A stretch of 64,000 nucleotides of DNA from UBA5972 sp964567685 (lineage in GTDB: Bacteria > Pseudomonadota > Alphaproteobacteria > Rhodobacterales > Rhodobacteraceae). The DNA lies in the NCBI GenBank assembly GCA_964567685.1, contig CAZMNO010000007.1:1-64000 (forward strand). The letters are read 5' to 3'. The position numbers were made by a program, and so were the translations under genes. This document shows positions 1 through 8,775 of this stretch, one piece after another (position 1 is the stretch's first letter; each line of letters begins with the position of its first letter). The notes under the pieces are model-generated. The model was not told where the DNA came from, did no database searches, and saw only the letters and a list, made by a program, of their open reading frames with translations.

Positions 1-78
1 AACGGCCAACTGTCAGATCACATCTGAACCACTACACCTTATTATTTTACAATTACTCATGTCCTGCGCCACGCCCAC

Positions 79-2565
79 TCACCCCTTACGCGGCTTCACC
101 CGCCGCGTCGCCACCGCCACTGCCGGATCTTCCGGCCAGGGATGTTTCGGATAGCGCCCGCGCATATCCTTTCTGACATCGGCATATGATGTCTGCCAGA
201 ACCCCGGCAAATCTGCCGTTGTCTGAACCGGACGCCTGGCAGGCGACAACAGCTCGATCAGCAACGGCGTGCGTTCGGGGCCAATCGTCGGGTGCTCGGA
301 AAGCCCGAACATCTCTTGCAGGCGCACCGATATCCGGGGCTGGTCGGTTGCATAATCCACCGCCAGCCTGGTACCCGTCGGCGCGGTGATCGCAGCAGGT
401 GCCAGCCGGTCGAGGTCGTGCGCGCGATCCCATCCCAGATGCTGCACCAATGCCGTGCGAAGATCGATCTTGCCGAGGTCGCGCAGATTGCGGCACGACC
501 CCAGGAACGGCCCAAGCCAGTCCTCAAGCCCATCCATCAATCCGCCAGCAGAAAAGTCCGGCATCAATGCGCCGCGCGCGCGCAACCACTCAACCCGCGC
601 AATCAGCAGACGCGCGGCCTGGTCAAGTTCAAGCGCCTCAAACCCCAGCAATCGCAACCCGTCACACATTGCGCGCGCAATCAGCGTTTCCGGGCAGTTC
701 CGCCAGACCTCCTGTTGCAGAACCAGCGCGCCAAAGCGCTCCTGCTTCAATGCCAGAACCGCGCGTTCGCGCTGCGACCATTCGCAAATCTCCCGCGGCT
801 CGATCTGATCGGCAAAAAGCACGCGCGTCTCCGCCTCGTCCAGTGCTGCCGCCAGTCTGATCCGCGCTTCTTTCCTGTCACCGTCAAGATCACAGGCAAC
901 GATCATCCGGCTTTCCCCAAGCGCTTCGCCATCGTCCAGAAAAGCCCCCTTGCCGCCAGACAGAACATAGCGCGGTGCCGGGCCGTTCCGGCGCAGCCCG
1001 ATCCGGTCGGGGTATGCCAGCGCCAGTGTCGCGCCCACACCAAGTTCGTGCCTTTGCCCCACCATCGACCTCAACCTCCTGACCTCTGCCTTCACGCGGG
1101 TCAGAGCCGCCCGGTTAACGCTGTGGGGGTATTGCGCCTCAAAGCCTTTTGGGTTAGCCAGTGCTTTCAGCCGCAGTTCAAAATCTGCAGGTGGCCGCGA
1201 TTGCTCGCCGCTTATGATATCTCTCTCTGAAATCAAAGCCGCCAGTTCCGGCGCCTGTTTGCCACCCTTCAGCACCATGTGAGCCAGTCGTGGGTGCAAG
1301 GGCAAAGGGGCCATTTTCCTTCCGTGCCGGGTGATCGCCCCCTTGTCATCTAGCACTCCAAGGCTGAGCAACAGCCGACTTGCGCCTGCAAGCGCACCCT
1401 CGCCGGGTGTGCTCAGAAACGGCAACTCGGCGGGATCTCGCGCACCCCAAAGCGCGGTTTCAAGCACCAGCGGTGCCAGATCAGCCGCCTCGATTTCCGC
1501 TGGCGGAAAAGCGGCCAGCCCCCCCTCCTCGCCCCGGCTCCACAAACGATAGCAAACACCCGGTGCGACGCGCCCGGCGCGACCGCGGCGCTGGGTCGCT
1601 TCGGCTTTGGTCACACGCTCTGTCACCAGTCGCGACATGCCGGCACCCGGATCAAAGCGCGCCCGCCGCGCCCTTCCGCCATCAACCACCACCCGGATAT
1701 CCTCGATCGTCAGCGAGGTTTCGGCGATGGATGTCGCCAGCACAATCTTTCGTCCTGCCCGCTCCGGCGCTATCGCCGCGCGCTGGGCTTTGAACTCAAG
1801 GGCCCCAAACAGCATGTGAATTGAAATATCACCGCGCAGGCGTTTCCGCAGCAGCCCCTCAACCCGCCTGATCTCCCGCTCACCGGGCAGAAACACCAAT
1901 ACCCCGCCTTCGGTTTCGCTGAGGGCTTCTTCCACCAGATCAGCCACCGCGGCCTCAAACCCCTTGCCTTTGCGCTCAGCGCTGGTCAGAGGGCGATCAA
2001 GCCAGCGGGTCTCAACCTCAAAACTCTGCCCTTCTGACGTAATGACCGGCGCCCCGCCCATGAGCTCCGCCACCGGTCCGGCATCCAAAGTGGCCGACAT
2101 AACCAGCAGCACCAGATCGCAGCGCAGCGCCTCGCGCAGTTCCAGCGTCAGTGCCAGCCCCAGATCGGCCTGAAGCGAGCGTTCGTGAAACTCGTCGAAT
2201 ATCACAGCCCCGACACCGGGCAGTTCGGCGCCAGACTGGATCATGCGGGTCAGAATCCCCTCGGTGACAACCTCAATCCGCGTTTCACCGCTGGTCTTGT
2301 TTTCTCCCCTGATCCGATACCCCACGCTCTGCCCGACACGCTCACCCAGCAATTCAGCCATCCTCTCGGCAGCCGCCCGCGCTGCCAGCCGACGCGGCTC
2401 AAGTATCAGGATCCGCCCCTTGATGAACCCGGTTTCCAGAAGCGCAAGTGGAACGCGCGTCGTCTTCCCAGCCCCCGGAGGTGCCTGCAAAACGGCCTGG
2501 CCGCCTGCAGACAGGACCGCCAGCAGTTCAGGCAAAGCAGATTCTATCGGCAGGAGTTGTGACAC
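79..2565 (-). CDS. hrpB: ATP-dependent RNA helicase HrpB
   Basis: A DEAH-type helicase of 828 residues, the usual HrpB length. Walker A GAGKTT lies at residues 31-36, the DEFH Walker B box at 124-127 and SAT at 157-159. A QRRGRAGR motif VI follows near residue 325, and the long HrpB C-terminal region is present. HrpB proteins are cytoplasmic DExH helicases; their exact RNA substrate in alphaproteobacteria is not established. The start is taken as GTG at 2563-2565, giving the expected N-terminus just ahead of the P-loop. No clear ribosome binding site precedes it, so the start is less certain than the identity. It stands alone, 48 bases from the upstream gene. Confidence 0.95.
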   Translation of the reverse strand: MSQLLPIESALPELLAVLSAGGQAVLQAPPGAGKTTRVPLALLETGFIKGRILILEPRRLAARAAAERMAELLGERVGQSVGYRIRGENKTSGETRIEVVTEGILTRMIQSGAELPGVGAVIFDEFHERSLQADLGLALTLELREALRCDLVLLVMSATLDAGPVAELMGGAPVITSEGQSFEVETRWLDRPLTSAERKGKGFEAAVADLVEEALSETEGGVLVFLPGEREIRRVEGLLRKRLRGDISIHMLFGALEFKAQRAAIAPERAGRKIVLATSIAETSLTIEDIRVVVDGGRARRARFDPGAGMSRLVTERVTKAEATQRRGRAGRVAPGVCYRLWSRGEEGGLAAFPPAEIEAADLAPLVLETALWGARDPAELPFLSTPGEGALAGASRLLLSLGVLDDKGAITRHGRKMAPLPLHPRLAHMVLKGGKQAPELAALISERDIISGEQSRPPADFELRLKALANPKGFEAQYPHSVNRAALTRVKAEVRRLRSMVGQRHELGVGATLALAYPDRIGLRRNGPAPRYVLSGGKGAFLDDGEALGESRMIVACDLDGDRKEARIRLAAALDEAETRVLFADQIEPREICEWSQRERAVLALKQERFGALVLQQEVWRNCPETLIARAMCDGLRLLGFEALELDQAARLLIARVEWLRARGALMPDFSAGGLMDGLEDWLGPFLGSCRNLRDLGKIDLRTALVQHLGWDRAHDLDRLAPAAITAPTGTRLAVDYATDQPRISVRLQEMFGLSEHPTIGPERTPLLIELLSPARRPVQTTADLPGFWQTSYADVRKDMRGRYPKHPWPEDPAVAVATRRVKPRKG

Positions 2566-2613
2566 GAGTGGATTTTATAGAATAGGAAGATCGGACAGCA
2601 CCCGTTTAGCAGG

Positions 2614-2871
2614 TCAGAAACGACAAACCATCTCATAACCTTCATCGGTCAGATAGGCGGTTCCGTCATCAAGCCTCAAAAGACCCTTGTCAGCAAGGCT
2701 GGTTAACCCCGGCGCAATATCGTCAAAGTGCACATCCGCGTTATTTGCCTGAAGGCCTCTCCAGACGCCATCATATCTGCGGGAAACATTCTTCTTGGGG
2801 GTTTTGCCAAAAAAGCCAGTAACCCGGAAAACCGTCAGAATATCCCGCTCCAATGCGCTTAACTCACTCAT
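2614..2871 (-). CDS. Small hypothetical protein, winged-helix-like
   Basis: An 85-residue protein I do not recognise by family. The start is the ATG at 2869-2871, preceded by a good AGGGAGA ribosome binding site; a longer in-frame reading would run into the upstream gene. The mix of short helices and a C-terminal stretch resembling a winged-helix wing (LLRLDDGTAYLTDEGYEMV) hints at a small helix-turn-helix domain, which is inference only. It lies 43 bases downstream of a same-strand membrane-protein gene and may be cotranscribed with it. Confidence 0.7.
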   Translation of the reverse strand: MSELSALERDILTVFRVTGFFGKTPKKNVSRRYDGVWRGLQANNADVHFDDIAPGLTSLADKGLLRLDDGTAYLTDEGYEMVCRF

Positions 2872-2914
2872 CTGTCTCCCTTTCAAATCTGTCCGATTGC
2901 GCTGCGGGGCATCC

Positions 2915-3838
2915 TTAGTCAAATCCCCCGTCACTGAAATCGTCGCTCCAATCATCGGCCATGTTCATGGCATGCGCCATCCCGATACCAAGAAGAACGT
3001 TGCCAGAGGCATCAACCCGGTTGCCTTTCTGATCAAATCTTGGCGCTGCGCGCAGAGAAGCGAAAATCCAGATCACACCGATCAAAGTGAAGGCGCCTGC
3101 AAGTATCGCCGCAAATGCGATGTCTTCCGAAGACCCGCCGCGATCAGCGACGGATATTGCACCTGCAACGCAGACAAGGCCACCAACAATGAACCCGCCA
3201 CCAAAGAGAAAGGAAACATATTGGCGCCAGGTAAGCCGTTTGCGCACCCGTCCGACGGCACGCTCCGGCTGGCCGGTTTTGTCCGAAGCATCGTCGCGTG
3301 AAAATGCCTCTCCGATCCCGGCCTCCACACCACTGGCGACACCTCCGGACAGTGCCGTTCCGACAGCGGTTCCGAGTATTCCAGCCACGCGGCTAGGCTT
3401 GGCATCGCGCGGATCGGGTTTTGCTGGCTGCTGCCCGGATTTTCGCGCTTTTGGTTTGGCTCGCCTTGATGGTGGCGGTGGTGCGGTCGCTGGCGGTGGC
3501 GGCGCGGTAATCACATCAGGTTCTGCCAAATCAGCCAATCCAATCCGCCCAACAGCAAAAGCAGCTCCAGCTTGTGGCGACACCTCAGTCTCTGACTCAA
3601 GGCAAAATACGGAATCACCTTGCCCGATAAACCCAATTTGACCCGAGGGACTTTCGACAAGCACATGCGGCGCGCACAAATCATCACCGTCCGGTGTATC
3701 AAGCACTGCCAGATATTTCAGCGCGCTCTCGATCTGCGTCTCGTCAAGATCGCCCCGCAGTTTCGTGGTGTAGTCGCCGTCAGCACTCAGCCAATCATCC
3801 GAAATACCCTGTGTCCGGGTCTTAACCGAGTTGCCCAT
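2915..3838 (-). CDS. Hypothetical two-helix membrane protein with proline-rich linker
   Basis: A 307-residue protein not assigned to a family. An acidic soluble N-terminal part of about 110 residues is followed by a Pro/Ala/Lys-rich linker (about 112-150), a Gly/Ala-rich stretch, and two likely membrane helices near 210-232 and 240-262. The short tail ends in an Asp-rich segment (about 290-307). The layout suggests a cytoplasmic sensing or binding domain tethered to the inner membrane by a flexible linker. That is inference. The start ATG lies at 3836-3838 after a GGGAGGGATGAG sequence, a plausible ribosome binding site. The small gene at 2614-2871 follows on the same strand. Confidence 0.75.
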   Translation of the reverse strand: MGNSVKTRTQGISDDWLSADGDYTTKLRGDLDETQIESALKYLAVLDTPDGDDLCAPHVLVESPSGQIGFIGQGDSVFCLESETEVSPQAGAAFAVGRIGLADLAEPDVITAPPPPATAPPPPSRRAKPKARKSGQQPAKPDPRDAKPSRVAGILGTAVGTALSGGVASGVEAGIGEAFSRDDASDKTGQPERAVGRVRKRLTWRQYVSFLFGGGFIVGGLVCVAGAISVADRGGSSEDIAFAAILAGAFTLIGVIWIFASLRAAPRFDQKGNRVDASGNVLLGIGMAHAMNMADDWSDDFSDGGFD

Positions 3839-4142
3839 ATCTCATCCCTCCCGGGTCATGGCATTCGGATGGATTTCACCCGCCATGAATGCCTGGACCG
3901 CCAAAATCGTTACACGTCTTGATTCTCGTCCATTCTGACGGAAAAACAGCCAATTGCCAAAAGCGCGCCATGACGCAGGCATATCGGGTCGCCGTTTTGG
4001 CGACGGCTTTCAATGATTATGGCGATGCCAAACCCACGTGCGCCAGAAATATCAACGAAGTGATTACGCCCACACCCTAGACAAGCCGACATGTTTGCAG
4101 GCACAAGCATCCCGAGGGAAACAGACAAAAAAGACAAGACCC
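3839..4142. other. Intergenic gap with one short hairpin
   Basis: These 304 bases separate divergent genes. A perfect 6-base-arm hairpin (GTCGCC, loop, GGCGAC) lies at 3988-4004. Open frames on both strands here show no family resemblance and no good ribosome binding site, so none is called. Promoters for both flanking genes presumably lie here, but I cannot place them. Confidence 0.5.
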
Positions 4143-5129
4143 GTGAGCAAAAACAGCGATCTTGCCAAAGGCATACTAAGCGGCCAGCGCCGCGCCCTTG
4201 CCCGTGCGATCACATTGGTGGAAAGCACGCGCCCGGATCATCGCGCTCAGACGCTCACCCTGATGGACGAACTGCGCCAGAGCCCGCAAAAACAGGCGCT
4301 CAGAATCGGGCTTTCTGGCACGCCTGGGGTGGGCAAATCGACCTTTACCGAGGCTTTTGGCATGATGCTGATCAATAAGGGGCTGAAAGTCGCAGTTCTG
4401 GCCGTTGACCCGTCCTCGGCCCGCTCAGGTGGCTCGATACTGGGCGACAAGACCCGGATGGAGCAATTGTCGCGCCAGCCGCAGGCTTTCATCCGCCCCT
4501 CACCCAGCCAGACCGCCCTTGGCGGGGTGGCGCGGCGTACGCGCGAGGCTATTGGCCTCTGCGAAGCGGCCGGATATGACGTGATCCTGATTGAAACCGT
4601 CGGCGTCGGTCAGTCGGAAACCATGGTCGCGGACATGTCCGATATCTTTCTTCTGCTTCTGGCTCCGGCGGGGGGTGACGAGTTGCAGGGGGTCAAGCGC
4701 GGCATCATGGAAATCGCCGATCTGATACTGGTGAACAAGGCCGATGGCGCGCTCAAATCTACCGCCATTCGCACAGTCGCCGATTACGCCGGTGCTCTGG
4801 GTCTCTTGCGCAAACGCAAGCGCGACCCGCAGGGGTTTCCCAAGGCCATGCCGGTCTCGGCAACCACCAGTGACGGGCTGGATGAGGCCTGGGCGGCGAT
4901 AGAAGAGCTTGCCGAGTGGCGTCGTGAAAGCGGTGTCTGGGGTCAGGCGCGGGCCGCACAAGCGACGACCTGGTTTGAAGAAGAGGTGCGTCAGGGCGCA
5001 CTTGCCCGGCTTGAGCAAAATGAGAATATACGCAGCCTGCGCGAAGCGATGCGCGCCGAAGTCGCTGCCGGGCGAAGAAGCCCGGAATCCGCCGCCCGAG
5101 CGGTGCTTGAGGCCCTGAATAACGACTAA
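4143..5129 (+). CDS. meaB: Methylmalonyl-CoA mutase-associated GTPase (MeaB/ArgK family)
   Basis: A G3E P-loop GTPase that, in the known family, loads and protects the adenosylcobalamin cofactor of methylmalonyl-CoA mutase or related mutases. P-loop GTPGVGKST is at residues 59-67. The DPSS segment, ETVGVGQSE and the NKAD guanine-specificity motif are all visible in order. Length from the chosen GTG at 4143 is 328 residues, typical for MeaB; the longer in-frame ATG reading adds 35 residues with no family character. The ribosome binding site is weak. No mutase gene is nearby, so the partner enzyme must be encoded elsewhere. Confidence 0.92.
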   Translation: MSKNSDLAKGILSGQRRALARAITLVESTRPDHRAQTLTLMDELRQSPQKQALRIGLSGTPGVGKSTFTEAFGMMLINKGLKVAVLAVDPSSARSGGSILGDKTRMEQLSRQPQAFIRPSPSQTALGGVARRTREAIGLCEAAGYDVILIETVGVGQSETMVADMSDIFLLLLAPAGGDELQGVKRGIMEIADLILVNKADGALKSTAIRTVADYAGALGLLRKRKRDPQGFPKAMPVSATTSDGLDEAWAAIEELAEWRRESGVWGQARAAQATTWFEEEVRQGALARLEQNENIRSLREAMRAEVAAGRRSPESAARAVLEALNND

Positions 5130-5135
5130 ACGAAG

Positions 5136-5774
5136 TTACCTGACCGGCGGCAGCACCACCCGTTGATCACAATCGCGCTGTACATCCGCGCCGCATTCCC
5201 GTGGCTCAAGTTCCCGCGTCAGGCAAATGCGCACTTCCTGGAAATGGCCGCGTTTGCAGGTGATCGTGACCATCGTGTCATTGAGCGCTGGGTTTTCTTC
5301 CAGAAACGCCGCTTCAACAACGCTAGCCGGAAGTGTCATTGGCTTCAGCAATTTGCGAAAGACGTCCGGGCGCTTGATGCTGGTGAAAGCCTGCCGCGCG
5401 ACCGTATAGTATTCCTCTGCCGGCAGTCCCGAACAGCGGCCATGCTTGTCCCATTGATGCCAGGCCAGCCCGTCTGAGCCCATGATGTCAACCATTCCTG
5501 CTGTCATCTGGCGGCTCGGAGAACGCTGGTTGGTTGCGCAAAACGATGGCCAGCCGCGCTCATATTGTGGCCACAGCCCGTGCAGCGTGAACCCGTAATC
5601 ATGCTTGGCATCGCATTGATCCGCCCCTTTGGCATCGCCCGTCAACGTACACCAGCTCGGTGACCAGGATAGTGCCAGCACATAATAATCAAATTCACCG
5701 GCCCGTTTGGAGCCAGCGACGGCATGGCTGATCGTCAATAGAATCAACAGGAGCATCGCCGTCACGCGCAGCAT
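5136..5774 (-). CDS. Secreted ribonuclease T2
   Basis: An RNase T2 family endoribonuclease of 212 residues, predicted to be exported. An N-terminal hydrophobic signal peptide (about residues 1-20) precedes both catalytic boxes: CAS1 FTLHGLWPQ at 62-70 and CAS2 WHQWDKHGRC at 105-114, with His65, His106 and His111 as the expected catalytic residues. Several cysteines fit disulfides in a periplasmic fold. The family cleaves single-stranded RNA through 2',3'-cyclic phosphates. ATG at 5772-5774 follows a strong AAGGGGG site. The gene is convergent with meaB, 6 bases away, and divergent from trcR. Confidence 0.93.
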   Translation of the reverse strand: MLRVTAMLLLILLTISHAVAGSKRAGEFDYYVLALSWSPSWCTLTGDAKGADQCDAKHDYGFTLHGLWPQYERGWPSFCATNQRSPSRQMTAGMVDIMGSDGLAWHQWDKHGRCSGLPAEEYYTVARQAFTSIKRPDVFRKLLKPMTLPASVVEAAFLEENPALNDTMVTITCKRGHFQEVRICLTRELEPRECGADVQRDCDQRVVLPPVR

Positions 5775-5907
5775 GAAAACCCCCTTTTAAATCCCCCGAA
5801 TCCGATCTATATACACCCTCAATTCCCCTCCGAAAACTGAGATGCGCGGAAATCCGCAGACAGGTTTCACCGAACAGGGGAGATGTGATTAGTCGAAAGG
5901 ACATCTC

Positions 5908-6657
5908 ATGGCGCTGCCTATCATGGCCAAAGCAACAGCCGTCTGGCTGGTTGACAACACCACGCTGACCTTCAAGCAGATCGCTGATTTCTGCGGCCTG
6001 CACGAGTTGGAGGTGAACGGCATCGCCGATGGTGAAGTTGCCATTGGGATCAAGGGATTCGATCCGATTGCCAACACTCAGTTGGATGCTGAACTGATCG
6101 AGGCGGCAGAAAAAGACCCGGCGATCAAACTCAAACTGAAGTACAATCCCGCTGCTGAAGGCGAGCTTAAGCGCAAGGGGCCGCGCTATACGCCGCTCTC
6201 CAAGCGACAGGATCGTCCCAGCGCCATCGCCTGGCTGGTGAAATTCCACCCCGAACTGGCGGACAGCCAGATTTCCAAGCTCGTTGGCACCACCAAACCG
6301 ACGATCCAGTCGATTCGCGAACGTACGCACTGGAACATGAACAACATTCAGCCGGTCGATCCGGTGGCTCTGGGCATGTGCAAGCAGGGTGAACTTGATG
6401 AAGCGGTGCGCAAAGCCGCCGCCAAGAAAGCCAAAGAGGGCGAGGTCATGACGGAAGAAGAGCGCATGAAGCTCGTCTCAACCGAACAATCGCTGAGTAC
6501 CGAAGCCGAGCCCAAGATCCCGGCATCGATGTCAGGGCTTGAAACCTTCTCGCTCGGCGGTGAAGAAAGTGCGGAAGAGGAAAGTACGCTGGTCGATGCT
6601 GAAAGCCTCTTCAACCTGCCCAAAAGCAGCGAAGACGAGGATGACGACGAGGAATAA
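5908..6657 (+). CDS. trcR: Cell-cycle transcriptional regulator TrcR (DUF1013)
   Basis: A 249-residue protein whose N-terminal sequence (MALPIMAKATAVWLVDNT) and helix-turn-helix-like segment (TFKQIADFCGLHELEV, about 24-39) match the alphaproteobacterial DUF1013/TrcR family. In Caulobacter this family is linked to cell-cycle transcription. The middle holds a second DNA-binding-like region (about 112-145), and the tail is very acidic, ending in a run of Asp/Glu. The ATG at 5908 follows GAAAGGACA, a good ribosome binding site. It stands alone as a divergent partner of the RNase T2 gene. Assignment rests on recalled family resemblance. Confidence 0.88.
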   Translation: MALPIMAKATAVWLVDNTTLTFKQIADFCGLHELEVNGIADGEVAIGIKGFDPIANTQLDAELIEAAEKDPAIKLKLKYNPAAEGELKRKGPRYTPLSKRQDRPSAIAWLVKFHPELADSQISKLVGTTKPTIQSIRERTHWNMNNIQPVDPVALGMCKQGELDEAVRKAAAKKAKEGEVMTEEERMKLVSTEQSLSTEAEPKIPASMSGLETFSLGGEESAEEESTLVDAESLFNLPKSSEDEDDDEE

Positions 6658-6671
6658 GTCCTCTCGACCCG

Positions 6672-7871
6672 TCAGGCAGTGGCCACACAAGCGGCCGCTG
6701 CCCGCATCCCCCCTGCCCCATGCGGGATATCAAGCGCGATCAGCCCGGCCTCGATGACACCAAGTGCGCCCAGCACCATATGCGCATTTACGTGTCCCAT
6801 ATGGGCGAGCCGGAAAAATCCGTCACCATTGGGATCATCCTCCGTGCTCATCCCAAGACCAATCCCCAGCGTGACACCGGTTTTTTCCTCGGTCCAGCTG
6901 CGCAGGTTCGCTCCGTCAGGCGCACCGAGCCTGACAGACGAAACTGCATGCGATCTCAGCGCCGGATCGGCGACATTCAATTCAACCGGCCCCTCGGTGC
7001 CCCAGGCCTCAAAGGCGGCCCAGACGGCTTGTGCAAGCTTTTCGTGGCGCGACCAGGCGGCCTCCAGCCCCTCTTCCTTGATCAACATATCCAGCGCCTC
7101 GCGCAGACCATAAAGCTGCTGGACCGGCGCGGTGCCGTCAAATTTGCGGTAAAACTCAGGTTCCCGTGTGCGCAACGTCCAATTCCAGTAAGGCGTAACC
7201 ATGTCGGCCTTCTTATGGGCAACGCGGGCCCTTTCCCCAAACCAGATAAAGCCAAGCCCCGGTGGCGACATCAGCCCTTTCTGACTGGCCGCAATGGTGA
7301 CATCGACCCCCCAATGGTCCATTTCATACTGGTCACACCCCAGCGAGGCGATGCAATCCACCATCAGTAGGGCCGGATGCGCTGTGGCATCCAGACAGGC
7401 CCTCAGCGCCGGTATATCGCTGCGGATTGTGGTCGCGGTGTCCGTGTGAACCGCCAGTACCGCCTTGATTTCATGCGTCTTATCCGTCTTCAGCACCTCA
7501 GCCACCCTATCCGGATCAATCCCGCCGCGCTTGCCGAAATCCAAGAAATCTACCTTTGCGCCAAGCCCAATCGCCGCCTCACTCCAGCCAAGCCCGAATG
7601 TTCCGGTTGCCAGCGCCAGAACCCTGTCACCGCGGCTCAGCACATTGGCCAGCGACGCTTCCCACATCGCGTGCCCGTTGCCGATGAATATGGCCACATC
7701 CTCTTTGGTTCGCGCCGCCGCGCGCAAATCCGGGTAGATCGTGTCGACCATATCAAGCAGCGGTCCCTGATAGATATTGGGACTGGCGCGGTGCATGGCG
7801 GATAGAACACGGTCAGGCACAACCGATGGGCCGGGGATGGCACGATAGGATCGACCGTGGCGCAATGTCAT
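6672..7871 (-). CDS. Class V PLP aminotransferase, serine-glyoxylate type
   Basis: A fold-type I PLP enzyme of 399 residues in the alanine/serine-glyoxylate aminotransferase family. The schiff-base lysine is predicted to be Lys198 in AASQKGLMSPPG, with Asp172 in LLMVDCIASLG as the pyridine-nitrogen partner; IPGPSVVP at 12-19 and NGHAMWEASL at 65-74 are typical. The known reaction moves an amino group from serine or alanine to glyoxylate, as in the serine cycle or photorespiration. No other serine-cycle gene is adjacent, so the true substrate pair is open. The ATG at 7869-7871 has an AGGACGAAG sequence upstream. It ends 14 bases from convergent trcR. Confidence 0.85.
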   Translation of the reverse strand: MTLRHGRSYRAIPGPSVVPDRVLSAMHRASPNIYQGPLLDMVDTIYPDLRAAARTKEDVAIFIGNGHAMWEASLANVLSRGDRVLALATGTFGLGWSEAAIGLGAKVDFLDFGKRGGIDPDRVAEVLKTDKTHEIKAVLAVHTDTATTIRSDIPALRACLDATAHPALLMVDCIASLGCDQYEMDHWGVDVTIAASQKGLMSPPGLGFIWFGERARVAHKKADMVTPYWNWTLRTREPEFYRKFDGTAPVQQLYGLREALDMLIKEEGLEAAWSRHEKLAQAVWAAFEAWGTEGPVELNVADPALRSHAVSSVRLGAPDGANLRSWTEEKTGVTLGIGLGMSTEDDPNGDGFFRLAHMGHVNAHMVLGALGVIEAGLIALDIPHGAGGMRAAAACVATA

Positions 7872-8076
7872 TGATCTTCGTCCTGACTGATACGGTAATG
7901 GCCTCGGGCGCTTACGCTATCGCGGCCTCGCCGTTACCTTTGGCGATTGATGCCGGAAAATCCAGCCTGTTTTGCAACACCACATGGCAGAAGCTTGTCT
8001 CACCCCGGTGAATGAGCTAGAGCCAGCCGGATCACCCGACCAGCGCCAGCAATCAGAGGCGTGAGAAAAGACGCAT

Positions 8077-8772
8077 ATGCTTTCCAGACTGCTCACATCC
8101 TTAAAACAGCACGAGCGGACCTGGCGACGCTCCTTTGGCACGGATATCTCTACCAGGGCGGCGCGGCGGAGCAGCCGCTGGCATTTCCTGCTGACCGATC
8201 ACGCGATTCTGCGCATTCTGTGGACGAATTTTTATCCGGTAGCCAAGGGGGTTTTCCGCTCGAACCAACCATCACCGAAGCGGCTGGAAGCCTACAAAAA
8301 GCGTGGCATCAAATCGGTTCTGAACCTGCGCGGTGCCAGCCCCTACAGCCATTACCTTTTTGAAAGCGAAGCCTGCGAAAAGCTTGGCCTGCCACTGTCC
8401 AGCATTCACCTAAAACCCGCCAGCCTGCCCAGCCGGGAAACCATTCTTGAGCTGGAAACCCATTTCAGGACATTGGAAAAACCCTTTGTCATGCACTGCA
8501 AATCCGGTGCCGACCGGGCGGGTTTTGCCTCGGCCCTTTATTTGCTCCTGATCGAAAAACAGCCCGTCGAAATCGCCGCACGCCAGCTCAGCTTTCGCTA
8601 TCTGCACATCAAGGCGTCAAAAAAGGGCATTTTTCACTATTGCCTTGAAAAATACCGCAAGACCAATGAGGTTTCCCCTATCGGATTTCGCGACTGGATG
8701 CTGAACGTGTATGAACCAAGTGAAATAACTGCTGGTTTCAAAGCATGGCGCAGTGGCGGGAAGACTGGTTAA
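8077..8772 (+). CDS. Protein tyrosine/dual-specificity phosphatase-like protein
   Basis: A 231-residue cysteine phosphatase-like protein. The active-site loop HCKSGADR lies at residues 140-147, with Cys141 as nucleophile and Arg147 as phosphate ligand. The upstream segment YKKRGIKSVLNLRG (about 73-86) is the usual beta-strand entry of this fold. The N-terminal 50 residues are basic and amphipathic and could touch the membrane. Substrate cannot be told from sequence; phosphoprotein or phosphoinositide-like lipid phosphates are both possible. Its stop is 3 bases before the ABC exporter start, so the two are almost surely cotranscribed. Confidence 0.85.
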   Translation: MLSRLLTSLKQHERTWRRSFGTDISTRAARRSSRWHFLLTDHAILRILWTNFYPVAKGVFRSNQPSPKRLEAYKKRGIKSVLNLRGASPYSHYLFESEACEKLGLPLSSIHLKPASLPSRETILELETHFRTLEKPFVMHCKSGADRAGFASALYLLLIEKQPVEIAARQLSFRYLHIKASKKGIFHYCLEKYRKTNEVSPIGFRDWMLNVYEPSEITAGFKAWRSGGKTG

Positions 8773-8775
8773 CCG

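Noticed and set aside
292..1230. Long open frame on the plus strand inside hrpB
   Set aside because: It is antisense to a fully conserved helicase and its translation is rich in Arg/Gln/Pro with no domain. High-GC codon bias explains it.
3910..4137. 75-codon minus-strand frame in the gap before meaB
   Set aside because: It has several cysteines but no ribosome binding site, no domain and is confined to an intergenic region.
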